From: Sphingopyxis lindanitolerans
Lineage (GTDB): Bacteria > Pseudomonadota > Alphaproteobacteria > Sphingomonadales > Sphingomonadaceae
Length of the DNA stretch: 64,000 nucleotides
Direction of reading: 5' to 3'
NCBI RefSeq assembly: GCF_002993885.1
Contig: NZ_CM009578.1
Location: 3,739,569-3,803,568, forward strand
This document shows positions 8,824 to 16,384 of this stretch, piece by piece; positions within the stretch are counted from its first letter, which is position 1, and each line of letters begins with the position of its first letter. Position numbers and translations under genes: made by a program. Under the pieces are notes generated by a model that worked only from the letters and a program-made list of their open reading frames with translations, searched no databases and had not been told where the DNA came from.

Positions 8824-9548
8824 CTCTCTCCCCAGGGGCGAAGGTCGAGTTCGTGGGTCCACGCGCTTTTGGGCTGCTGGTGGAGCATCACATAATTGGC
8901 GGCGATCGCGTGCGGATTCAGGATCAGGTCCTGCGCTTTGGCCGTGTCGAAATCGGGGTGGCGGCTTTTGATGAAGTCGGTGTCGATCGCACCGTCGATG
9001 ATCGTGTGGGCGACGTGGATGCCCTGCGGGCCGAGTTCGCGCGCCATCGACTGCGCGAGCATGCGCAATGCCGCCTTGGCGCCCGAGAAGGCCGAGAAGC
9101 CCGATCCGCCGCGCAGGCTGGCGGTCGCGCCGGTGAAGATGATGGTGCCGCGGCCGCGTGGACCCATGCGTTTCGCCGCCTCGCGGCCCATCAGGAAGCC
9201 GCCCAGACACGCCATTTCCCAGACCTTGGTGTAGACGCGCACGGTCGTCTCGCTGATCGGAAAATTCACATTGGCGCCGATGTTGAACACCGCGACCTCG
9301 ACCGGGCCGACTTCGACCTCGACCTGGTCGAAGAGGGCGATCATCGCGTCTTCGTCGCGGGCGTCGGCGGGGAAGGCGCGCGCGCGATGGCCGTCGTCGC
9401 GGATCGACTGGGCCAGCGTTTCGAGCGCGACGGTGTTGCGTTCGCGGCGATTGACGCAGACGGTGAGTCCTTCGGCGGCAAAGGCGCGCGCGATCGCGCC
9501 GCCGGTGGCATCGCCGGCGCCGATGATGACGGCTGCGGGTTGGGGCAT
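8817..9548 (-). CDS. Short-chain dehydrogenase/reductase-like protein with altered catalytic residues
   Basis: 243 residues, Rossmann fold. The cofactor-binding glycine motif appears as GAGDATGGAIARAF near residue 10. The NAG block appears as VFNIGAN. At the active site the usual Ser and Tyr-x-x-x-Lys are replaced: TGATAS supplies Thr, and SAFSGAKAAL has Phe where Tyr is expected, with Lys kept. Such SDRs may bind NAD(P) without classical catalysis or use another acid. First gene of an operon with the DsbA-like isomerase, divergent from an HxlR regulator, with a palindrome in the promoter region. Confidence 0.88.
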   Translation of the reverse strand: MPQPAAVIIGAGDATGGAIARAFAAEGLTVCVNRRERNTVALETLAQSIRDDGHRARAFPADARDEDAMIALFDQVEVEVGPVEVAVFNIGANVNFPISETTVRVYTKVWEMACLGGFLMGREAAKRMGPRGRGTIIFTGATASLRGGSGFSAFSGAKAALRMLAQSMARELGPQGIHVAHTIIDGAIDTDFIKSRHPDFDTAKAQDLILNPHAIAANYVMLHQQPKSAWTHELDLRPWGERW

Positions 9549-9577
9549 GCGCGACTCTCCTCTTGCGCCCGATAGTA

Positions 9578-9594
9578 ACTATGATAATCATAGT
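9578..9594. promoter_or_regulatory. Candidate operator between the SDR operon and the HxlR regulator
   Basis: ACTATGAT-A-ATCATAGT is a perfect 17-bp palindrome 30 bp upstream of the SDR start. Its AT-richness stands out from the surroundings. HxlR-family dimers bind short palindromes of this sort, so control of the SDR operon by the divergent regulator is a fair inference. Confidence 0.55.
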
Positions 9595-9646
9595 GACAAG
9601 ATATTTCTTTTGAAGAATGGGATGAGGATGTCGGCAACCGGAATTT

Positions 9647-9722
9647 CGTCATTGCGCGCGCAGCGAAGCCATCCACGGCGGTCTATGCCGTTCTGGGTGG
9701 CTTCGCTGCGCGTGCGATGACG
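9647..9722. repeat. Long-armed palindromic repeat
   Basis: CGTCATTGCGCGCGCAGCGAAGCC at the left pairs imperfectly with GGCTTCGCTGCGCGTGCGATGACG at the right. It fills most of the gap between the SDR operon promoter and the HxlR gene. A related element is at 39630-39722 (CGTCATTGCGAGGAGCGAAG). Confidence 0.7.
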
Positions 9723-9739
9723 GGGGCGGGGCGTCGATC

Positions 9740-10231
9740 GTGCCCAAGCGCGCCGATCTGTCGGATACTTTCTGTCCCGTCGGTCGGGCCGCCGAATTGC
9801 TCGGCGACCGCGCGGTGCTGTTGATCCTGCGCGAGCTGTTCTTTGGTCGGCGGCGGTTCGAGGTCATGGCGGCGAACACCGGGCTTGGCCCGCAACTCGT
9901 CTCGGCGCGGCTCAAGCGGCTGGTCGAGGAGGGGGTGGTCGACCGCCGCGCCTATCAGGAGCGCCCGCCGCGCCACGAGTATCGCCTGACCGCGAAGGGC
10001 AGGGATCTGTTTGGCATACTTTATGCGATGCGGGGCTGGGCTGAACGCTGGGCCTATGCGCCGGGCGAGACGGGCGCGGGGCCGGCGATGCGCTATTTTC
10101 ACCGGGCGTGCGGCGCCGATGTCGGGACATCGACGATCTGTCCGGGCTGCGGCGAGCCGCTCGGCTATGGCGATTTGAAAGGGGACCCATCCCCCGCGCT
10201 CAGGGCCGAGCAGGCGGCGCGGGAGGGGTAG
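9740..10231 (+). CDS. HxlR-family winged-helix regulator with C-terminal Cys/His zinc ribbon
   Basis: 163 residues from a GTG start. FCPVGRAAELLGDRAVLLIL and the winged-helix core (RRRFEVMAANTGLGPQLVSARLKRLVEEGVV, then EYRLTAKGRDL) place it in the HxlR group, often redox- or aldehyde-responsive repressors. The C-terminal 45 residues add HRACGA and CPGCGEPL, a probable zinc ribbon found in some longer members. It is divergent from the SDR/isomerase operon and likely regulates it through the palindrome at 9578-9594. The inducer is unknown. Confidence 0.88.
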   Translation: MPKRADLSDTFCPVGRAAELLGDRAVLLILRELFFGRRRFEVMAANTGLGPQLVSARLKRLVEEGVVDRRAYQERPPRHEYRLTAKGRDLFGILYAMRGWAERWAYAPGETGAGPAMRYFHRACGADVGTSTICPGCGEPLGYGDLKGDPSPALRAEQAAREG

Positions 10232-10511
10232 CGAGAGTTGCGAACTTGTTCGCGACTCGCAGCGGGGTGGGCAGGATGGCGCAGCGATAACGCCCACCCC
10301 GTTGCGACTAGGACCAATCGACATTCAGCCTTCGCGGTCTGCAAATGGCGGCTTTCCGAGCTTCCGGTGCTCACGTGCAGAAAGCACGCTGCGCTCCGGG
10401 TCACGGAAAACCACCATTTTCGACTCGCCATCTTCTGAATGTCGATTGGTCCTAGGTCCGGCTTCGCCGAACCAAGTCTCACTGCCCCTCCCGCCTGCGG
10501 GAGAGGGAGGA
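10224..10511. repeat. Intergenic repeat of the GCGACTAG family, interrupted by a MITE-like element
   Basis: Outer ends are GGGAGGGGTAGCGAGAG and CTGCCCCTCCCGCCTGCGGG. Inside, GTTGCGACTAG and GTCCGGCTTCGCCGAACC are separated by the 140-bp insertion at 10312-10451. Removing the insertion with one CTAG copy restores the layout of the uninterrupted members at 18731-18846 and 41177-41294. Confidence 0.75.
10312..10451. mobile_element. MITE-like element with 17-bp perfect inverted ends and CTAG target duplication
   Basis: Left end GACCAATCGACATTCAG (10312-10328) and right end CTGAATGTCGATTGGTC (10435-10451) are exact complements. CTAG flanks both sides (10308-10311 and 10452-10455). The 106-bp interior has no credible coding capacity. 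The insertion interrupts a repeat whose intact copies contain GCGACTAG at the equivalent place, which supports true mobility. Confidence 0.75.
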
Positions 10512-10516
10512 CTGGC

Positions 10517-10885
10517 TCATGCCTTTTCCAGCGTGCATTGCAGCGGGTGCTGGTTCTGCCGGGCGGCGTCCATCACCTGGGTGACCTTGGTCTCGGCGAC
10601 TTCGTAGCTGAAGACGCCGCAGACGCCGACACCCTGTTGGTGGACGTGGAGCATCACCTGCGTCGCCCGCTCGATATCCATGTTGAAGAAGCGCTGGAGC
10701 ACCATCACGACGAATTCCATCGGCGTATAGTCGTCGTTGAGCAGCAGCACCTTGTACATCGACGGCTTCTTGGGCTTCGCGCGCGTGCGCGTCGCGATGC
10801 CGACGCCGGGGGTGCCGGACGTGTCGTCATCCTTGCCCGCCATTGCGCGGACGACATGAGGGATCGAGGCGGGAAACATCATCAT
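10517..10885 (-). CDS. clpS: ClpS, adaptor of the ClpAP protease
   Basis: 122 residues. ClpS binds N-degron substrates and hands them to ClpA. The core [20 protein letters not shown] contains the conserved NDD..PMEFVV recognition pocket, and [21 protein letters not shown] completes the fold; the tail ends [15 protein letters not shown] as in alphaproteobacterial members. A second candidate start is the Met in AMAGKDDD (10843); neither has a strong ribosome site. clpA is not in the window. Confidence 0.96.
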   Translation of the reverse strand: MMMFPASIPHVVRAMAGKDDDTSGTPGVGIATRTRAKPKKPSMYKVLLLNDDYTPMEFVVMVLQRFFNMDIERATQVMLHVHQQGVGVCGVFSYEVAETKVTQVMDAARQNQHPLQCTLEKA

Positions 10886-10944
10886 CGGGAATATCGCAAG
10901 CCGGGGCGGAATCGCAAGAGGGAGGGGTGGTTAATTGCCAAAAG

Positions 10945-11073
10945 CCCTCTCCTTCGGCGGGGAGGGTCGGGTGGGGTGCGCGCAAGTGACCGCTTTCGCA
11001 GCGAGACACTCCCTTGTGCTGCGACCAGCCGGCACGCCGTCTAGTCTCGCTGCCTCCTCCATCAAGGGGAGGG
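10945..11073. repeat. Intergenic repeat, diverged GCGACTAG-family member
   Basis: CCCTCTCCTTCGGCGGGGAGGG at the left and TAGTCTCGCTGCCTCCTCC near the right flank resemble the ends of the repeats at 18731 and 41177, but the middle is diverged. It occupies the gap between clpS and the phasin gene; 11074-11182 has no further feature I can support. Confidence 0.5.
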
Positions 11074-11182
11074 ATGAGGGGAAAGCAAGAACCGCCCGCT
11101 TCCGGGGGGAAGCGAGCGGTCTTGGGTGTCGGCGCGGGCGGGAGAGGAGGGGGAAGCCCGCGCCAACGGGAAGAGGAAAGCC

Positions 11183-11932
11183 TTAGGCTGCCTTCATCTT
11201 CGAAGTGATGACCGACACGCGATTCGAGATCGGCGCGAAGCTGTCGTTCGTCAGCTTGACGACGAGTTCGCTGGTCTTTGAGGTCTGCGCGACAGCGGCG
11301 TCGAACGCCTTCTTGCTGTTTTCGGCGTAAAGCTTGAAGAAATCAGCCGGCGTCTTGATGGCGGTATAGCCCTTCAGCGCGGCCGACGTGTCCTCGAAGC
11401 TCTTGCGAGCGAAGGCGACGCCTTCCTGGCCGAGGGTTTCGATGCCCTTGGCGGCGATCTTGCCGGCTTCGACGAGCGCTTCGACGTTCGCCTTGTTGAA
11501 TTCGACGGCTTCCTCGGCGATCTTGCTCGACTTGGCGAGGGCGTCCTTCGAACGCGCCTGGAAATCGGCGGTCAGCGCTTCGGCGCGGGTTTTGGCTTCG
11601 TCGGTGAACTTCTTGACGGTGTCGTTCATGGTCTTGAATCCTTTGGTAACGGCGGCGGCCGGCTTCGGCGCTGCCTTGAGGGGCTTGGATGCAATTTTCA
11701 CGGCCGCCTTCTTGGGGGCGACCTTCTTGGCAACCGCCTTGGGGGCGGCGGCCTTTTTCGCAGCCGGCTTGGCTTTTGCCTTCACCGTCTTGATTTTCGC
11801 GGGGGTCGCAACCGGCGCCACTGCGGGAGCAGCGGTTTGGACCGGAGCGGCCGGAGTCACCACCGGCTTGGCGGCGGTTTCCAGCGTCGCGGCTTCGAAA
11901 GCCTTTTCGGCACTATCCATCTTGGTAGCCAT
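11183..11932 (-). CDS. Phasin (PHA granule-associated protein) with Ala/Lys/Pro-rich N-terminal region
   Basis: 249 residues from the ATG 8 bp after AAAGGAG. Residues about 10-100 are rich in Ala, Lys and Pro (KAKAKPAAKKAAAPKAVAKK), histone-H1-like and probably disordered and DNA- or nucleoid-binding, as in PhaF-type phasins. Residues about 105-249 form the helical phasin domain (FQARSKDALAKSSKIAEEAV, then FFKLYAENSKKAFDAAVAQT). Phasins coat polyhydroxyalkanoate granules. It lies directly downstream of phaC on the same strand, separated by 122 bp that contain two GTGCACAA-type motifs. Confidence 0.93.
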   Translation of the reverse strand: MATKMDSAEKAFEAATLETAAKPVVTPAAPVQTAAPAVAPVATPAKIKTVKAKAKPAAKKAAAPKAVAKKVAPKKAAVKIASKPLKAAPKPAAAVTKGFKTMNDTVKKFTDEAKTRAEALTADFQARSKDALAKSSKIAEEAVEFNKANVEALVEAGKIAAKGIETLGQEGVAFARKSFEDTSAALKGYTAIKTPADFFKLYAENSKKAFDAAVAQTSKTSELVVKLTNDSFAPISNRVSVITSKMKAA

Positions 11933-11950
11933 CGGGACAACTCCTTTATG

Positions 11951-12010
11951 TTGCAGTGCACAATATAGGAGTGGATCGGTGATTTCAAGGAAAAATTGTG
12001 CGGTGCACAA
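11951..12010. promoter_or_regulatory. Candidate PHA-regulator operators and phasin promoter
   Basis: TTGTGC-GGT-GCACAA (11996-12010) is a perfect inverted repeat. A shorter related copy, TTGCAGTGCACAA, lies at 11951-11963. On the minus strand TTGAAA and TATATT (15 bp apart) sit between them, so one motif is just upstream of the -35 and the other overlaps the start of transcription. PhaR-type repressors commonly control phasin promoters this way; binding here is inference. Confidence 0.5.
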
Positions 12011-12054
12011 AAATAATCGAGAGGCCGGCCCGAAAGTGGTATAAACGCCAGATA

Positions 12055-13842
12055 TTACCGTTGTTTGACGTAGCGGCCCGGCGCGTCCTCGATCGCCTTT
12101 TTAGGGCCTTTGCCGGGAATGCGCGAGCCCTTGGTGGGCGTTTTTGCGCTATCCTGCCCCGAAATCCAGCCGATCCAGTGCGGCCACCAACTGCCCTTGG
12201 TCTCGGTGGCGCCCGCGACGAAATCGTCGAGCGTCGGGGCGCTATTGTCGCCGGTCCAATATTGATATTTGCCCGCCGCGGGCGGGTTGACCACCCCCGC
12301 GATATGGCCCGAGCCCGCGAGCAGGAAAGTCTTGGGGCCCGACAAATGGTCCATCAGCCGCCAGACGCTGGCGAGCGGCGCGATATGATCCTCGCGCCCG
12401 GCCTGGATATAGGCGGGGGTGCCGATCTTCTTGAGATCGATCGGCGTTCCCATCGCCGACAGGCTGTTCGGGATCACGAGACGATTGTCGCGGTAGAGAT
12501 CGACCAGATATTGCCGGTGCCATTTCGCGGGCAGGTTGGTGACGTCGCCGTTCCAATAAAGGAGGTCGAAGGGCGGATAGTCGTTGCCCAGCAGATAATT
12601 GCTGACGACATAATTCCAGATGAGGTCGCGCCCGCGCAGGCTGTTGAACGTCGCGGCCATATAGCGGCCGTCGAGGAAGCCCGGCGCCGAGAGTTGTTGA
12701 AGCAAGTTGAGATAGCTGTCGTCGACGAACATTTTGAGATCGCCCGCCAGTTCGAAATCGACCTGCGCGGTAAAGAAGGTCACCGATTGGACCTTGGCGG
12801 CCTCGCCGCGCGCCGCCAGCATCGCGAGCGTGGCGGCGAGCGTGGTGCCCGCCACGCAATAGCCGATCGTGTGGACCGTCGGCACGTTCAGCCCTTCGCG
12901 CACCATGTCGATCGCATCGACCTGCGCCGCGATATAATCGTCCCAGACGATCTCGCTCATCGAGGCATCGGCGGATTTCCACGACACCATGAACACGGTC
13001 AGCCCCTGTTCGACCGCCCAGGCGACGAAGCTTTTCGCGGGATTGAGGTCGAGGATATAGAAACGGTTGATCCACGGCGGGAAGATGAGGAGTGGAACGG
13101 CCAGGACGTCCTTCGTCGTCGGCGCATATTGGATGAGCTGGTAAAGGTCGGTCTCGTGGATCACCTTGCCGGGGGTGGTCGCGATATTGACCCCGACCTC
13201 GAACGCATCGGGATCGACATGGCTGAGCTGCCCGCGCGACAGGTCGGTCAGCATATGCTTCAGGCCCTTGAGCAGGCTCTCGCCGCGCGTTTCGACCGCG
13301 CGGCGGATCACTTCGGGATTGGTGATCGCAAGGTTCGAGGGCGACAGCGCCTCGGCCATGCCCTTTGCCGCAAATTCCATTTTTGCGCGTGCATGGTCGT
13401 CGAGCCCCGTCATCTGGCGCGTCGTCGTCAGCAATTGATCGGCGAGCAGCCCATAGCTCTGGTGGATCAGCGCGAACACCGGGTTTTGGGTCCAGTCGGG
13501 ATCGGCAAAGCGTTTGTCCCTGGGGGCATTGGCGGCGGGCGCGTCGGCGGCGGGCGCGAAGGGCGATTGCAGCGTCGCGAGCGAGGTCCAGAAAGCGGCG
13601 CCCTGTTCCCACATCTTCGACGATTGTTCGGCCCACGCCTGCGTCGTCGGATTCTGCAGCCAACGGGCGGGATCGAACAGGCCGGCGGCGGCGCTGTTGC
13701 CCTGGTTCGCCTGGCCGAGCGCATATTCGAGCATCAACTGCTGCGCGCGGCCCATCACGCTCGCCCAATGCTGCATGTCGTCGGGCGACGGCATGAAGGG
13801 ATTCGGTGCCTCGGTCGCCGTGTCCTTGCCCGTGTCGTTCAT
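12055..13842 (-). CDS. phaC: Class I poly(3-hydroxyalkanoate) synthase
   Basis: Polymerises hydroxyacyl-CoA into PHA at the granule surface. 595 residues, normal class I length. The alpha/beta hydrolase core carries the lipase-like box with catalytic Cys329 in HTIGYCVAGTTLAA, the Asp in YWNGDVTNLPAKWHRQYLVD, and the His in AGSGHIAGVVNPPAAG. FPPWINRFYILDLNPAKSFV is a conserved block. AGGAACG precedes the ATG. Divergent from alaC and upstream of the phasin gene. No phaA/phaB or phaR is visible in the window. Confidence 0.97.
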   Translation of the reverse strand: MNDTGKDTATEAPNPFMPSPDDMQHWASVMGRAQQLMLEYALGQANQGNSAAAGLFDPARWLQNPTTQAWAEQSSKMWEQGAAFWTSLATLQSPFAPAADAPAANAPRDKRFADPDWTQNPVFALIHQSYGLLADQLLTTTRQMTGLDDHARAKMEFAAKGMAEALSPSNLAITNPEVIRRAVETRGESLLKGLKHMLTDLSRGQLSHVDPDAFEVGVNIATTPGKVIHETDLYQLIQYAPTTKDVLAVPLLIFPPWINRFYILDLNPAKSFVAWAVEQGLTVFMVSWKSADASMSEIVWDDYIAAQVDAIDMVREGLNVPTVHTIGYCVAGTTLAATLAMLAARGEAAKVQSVTFFTAQVDFELAGDLKMFVDDSYLNLLQQLSAPGFLDGRYMAATFNSLRGRDLIWNYVVSNYLLGNDYPPFDLLYWNGDVTNLPAKWHRQYLVDLYRDNRLVIPNSLSAMGTPIDLKKIGTPAYIQAGREDHIAPLASVWRLMDHLSGPKTFLLAGSGHIAGVVNPPAAGKYQYWTGDNSAPTLDDFVAGATETKGSWWPHWIGWISGQDSAKTPTKGSRIPGKGPKKAIEDAPGRYVKQR

Positions 13843-13972
13843 GCTCGTTCCTGCTGGTCAGTGCGGATATTATGCCTATAACAAGCCGCGATGCGGCTGG
13901 CGAGGTTGCCGCTCGCGTCAATTCAGAAGCATAGGCCAAAACACATACGTAAAGGAGTTGTTCTAGTTTCCC

Positions 13973-15193
13973 ATGTCCGAAGATGAATTCTATCGCATCA
14001 AGCGCCTGCCGCCCTATGTCATCGCTGAAGTCAATGCGATGCGTGCGGCCGCCCGCGCCGCGGGAGAGGACATCATCGACCTGGGGATGGGCAACCCCGA
14101 CCTGCCGCCGCCCGCGCATGTGATCGAAAAATTGTGCGAAGTGGCGATGAAGCCCGACGCCCATGGTTATTCGCAGTCGAAGGGCATTCCGGGGCTGCGC
14201 AAGGCGCAGGCCAATTATTACGGCCGCCGTTTCAACGTCGATCTCGACCCCGAAACCGAAGTCGTCGTGACGATGGGGTCGAAGGAAGGGCTGGCGAGCC
14301 TCGCCACCGCGATCACCGGCCCCGGCGACGTCGTGCTCGCGCCGAACCCCAGCTACCCGATCCACACCTTCGGCTTCATCATCGCCGGGGCGACGATCCG
14401 CAGCGTGCCGACGACGCCGAACGAGGATTATTGGCGCGCGCTCGACCGCGCGATGGCCTTTACCGTGCCGCGCCCGTCGATCCTGGTGGTCAATTATCCG
14501 TCGAACCCGACCGCCGAAGCGGTCGATCTGGCTTTCTACGAACGCCTCGTCGCCTGGGCGAAGGAGAATAAGGTCTGGGTATTGTCGGACCTTGCCTATT
14601 CGGAGCTGTATTACGACGGCAACCCGACGCCTTCGATCCTGCAGGTGCCGGGGGCCAAGGATGTCGCGGTCGAATTCACGTCGATGTCGAAAACCTATTC
14701 GATGGCGGGGTGGCGCATGGGCTTTGCGGTCGGCAACAAAAGGCTGATCGCGGCGATGACGCGCGTCAAATCCTACCTCGATTACGGCGCCTTCACCCCG
14801 ATCCAGGCGGCGGCCTGCGCGGCGCTCAACGGGCCGCAGGACATCGTCCAGCGCAACCGTGAACTCTATCAGAAGCGCCGCGACGTGATGGTCGAGAGCT
14901 TTGGCCGCGCCGGCTGGGACATTCCGAGCCCGCCCGCGTCGATGTTCGCCTGGGCACCGCTGCCGCCCGCGCTGAAAGAGATGGGCAGCCTCGAATTTTC
15001 GAAGCAGCTTTTGACCCACGCCAAGGTCGCGGTCGCGCCGGGCGTCGGCTATGGCGAGGACGGGGAAGGCTATGTCCGCATCGCGATGGTCGAGAATGAA
15101 CAGCGTATACGGCAGGCGGCGCGCAACGTGCGCAAATTCCTGGCGATGCACGGCGTGAACACGCCGTCGGTCGCGGCCGGTGGCGGGGGCTGA
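13973..15193 (+). CDS. alaC: AlaC-like alanine/glutamate-pyruvate aminotransferase
   Basis: 406 residues, PLP-dependent class I aminotransferase. MSEDEFYRIKRLPPYVIAEV is the characteristic start of the AlaC/YfdZ group; IIDLGMGNPDLPPP follows. The predicted Schiff-base lysine is Lys240 in FTSMSKTYSMAGWRMGF. The enzyme makes alanine from pyruvate and glutamate; LL-diaminopimelate aminotransferases are close relatives, so annotation could vary. Its stop overlaps the next start (TGATG), so it is coupled to the DUF2721 gene. Confidence 0.93.
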   Translation: MSEDEFYRIKRLPPYVIAEVNAMRAAARAAGEDIIDLGMGNPDLPPPAHVIEKLCEVAMKPDAHGYSQSKGIPGLRKAQANYYGRRFNVDLDPETEVVVTMGSKEGLASLATAITGPGDVVLAPNPSYPIHTFGFIIAGATIRSVPTTPNEDYWRALDRAMAFTVPRPSILVVNYPSNPTAEAVDLAFYERLVAWAKENKVWVLSDLAYSELYYDGNPTPSILQVPGAKDVAVEFTSMSKTYSMAGWRMGFAVGNKRLIAAMTRVKSYLDYGAFTPIQAAACAALNGPQDIVQRNRELYQKRRDVMVESFGRAGWDIPSPPASMFAWAPLPPALKEMGSLEFSKQLLTHAKVAVAPGVGYGEDGEGYVRIAMVENEQRIRQAARNVRKFLAMHGVNTPSVAAGGGG

Positions 15194-15681
15194 TGGCGAC
15201 GTCGGCTATCGACGCCATCGCCCAGACGATTCAGCTTTCGGTCACACCGGTCTTCCTGCTGGTCGCGACCGGCAGCCTGCTCAACGTCTTTACGGGACGG
15301 CTGGCGCGCGTCGTCGATCGGTCGCGCGTGCTGATGGATCAGTGGGCGAATACCGTGGGGGCCGAGCATGACCGCATCGTCGCCGAATTGCGCGTGGTCG
15401 ACCGCCGCATCGACATCATCAACAATTCGATCGCGGCGGCGGTCGCGTGCGGCATCGTCGTCTGCCTGCTTGTCGCCTTGCTGTTCACCCAGGCCTTTAC
15501 CGGCCTAAACCTCAATGTCGCCGCGGCCTGGGTGTTCGTGGTCGCGACGCTGCTTCTGCTCGCGTCGCTGATTCTCTTCCTGATCGAGGTGCGGCTCGCG
15601 ACTCGCATCGTCCATGTGCCGATGGAGGCGCTCGGGCTGGGGGCGGCGGGGCGACGCGAGCGGAAGCGCCGCGGTCAATAA
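15193..15681 (+). CDS. DUF2721 inner-membrane protein
   Basis: 162 residues with three hydrophobic helices: about 18-35 (PVFLLVATGSLLNVFTGRLA), 83-105 and 112-138. SLLNVFTGRLARVVDRSRVL is the recognisable family block. Function unknown. It is translationally coupled to alaC; the coupling does not by itself suggest a shared role. Its end overlaps the convergent FMN-reductase gene by 7 bp. Confidence 0.88.
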   Translation: MATSAIDAIAQTIQLSVTPVFLLVATGSLLNVFTGRLARVVDRSRVLMDQWANTVGAEHDRIVAELRVVDRRIDIINNSIAAAVACGIVVCLLVALLFTQAFTGLNLNVAAAWVFVVATLLLLASLILFLIEVRLATRIVHVPMEALGLGAAGRRERKRRGQ

Positions 15682-16265
15682 GGCGGGGCGGCTTTCGCGC
15701 GCTGCGCCGCGGCGGCGTCGATCCACCAGGCGAGGTCGTCGGCGAAGCGCGGAAAGGCGCGGTCGAGCCGCACGCCGTCTTCCCCCGCCGGTCTGCCGTC
15801 GGTATCGAAGGCGCCGCCGATCCGCGCCAGCGATAACGCGGTCGATGTGACGACCATGCCCATCGCGCCCAGCGTCGTCCGCCACGCGGTTGCCGAGCGC
15901 ACGCCCGCGAAGGGACCGGCGGAATAGGAGGCAATGGCGGCGGGACGCCACGCGAATTCGGGCAGATAATGATCGACCAGATTCTTGAGCCCCGGTTGCA
16001 GCCCGCCATTATATTCGCCGACGACGAAGACGAAGCCGTCGGCCGCCGCGATCGTCGCGGCGAGCGCGGCCATGGCGGCGGGGGCTTCGCCCGGCGGATA
16101 GTCGCTGTGCCGCCGGTCGAGGATCGGCAGGTCGACCGCTCTGGCGTCGATCAATGTCGCGTCGTCGCCGCGCGCGCGGAGCGCTTCGACGATCCAGTCG
16201 GCGAGCTTGATACCCTGCCGATCGCGGCGGTAGCTGCCATAGAAGACGAGAATGGTGCGGGCCAT
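15675..16265 (-). CDS. NADPH-dependent FMN reductase family protein
   Basis: 196 residues, flavodoxin-like fold. LVFYGSYRRDRQGIKLADWI binds the FMN phosphate, and VFVVGEYNGGLQPGLKNLVD is the second FMN-binding loop (usual form is EYN.S.P..LKN.ID). Family members reduce flavin, quinones, azo dyes or chromate. The C-terminal part (about 40 residues) ends in an Ala-rich tail. Divergent from the haloalkane dehalogenase gene, 119 bp apart. Substrate unknown. Confidence 0.9.
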   Translation of the reverse strand: MARTILVFYGSYRRDRQGIKLADWIVEALRARGDDATLIDARAVDLPILDRRHSDYPPGEAPAAMAALAATIAAADGFVFVVGEYNGGLQPGLKNLVDHYLPEFAWRPAAIASYSAGPFAGVRSATAWRTTLGAMGMVVTSTALSLARIGGAFDTDGRPAGEDGVRLDRAFPRFADDLAWWIDAAAAQRAKAAPPY

Positions 16266-16384
16266 GACGCTCTCGTGCCACGGTGCGGCGCGGGGCGAAA
16301 GGGGGCGTGACGAATTTCGCCGTCCATGGACAAGCAGGGCCTGTTCGCTAAGCTGTCCCCCGGGAAGAGGGGGAGGGGACCGAT

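Noticed and set aside
12242..15151. A 969-residue minus-strand open frame across phaC and alaC
   Set aside because: It runs through genes on both strands; the amino-acid content (Arg, Asp, Pro) is that of a GC-rich shadow frame.
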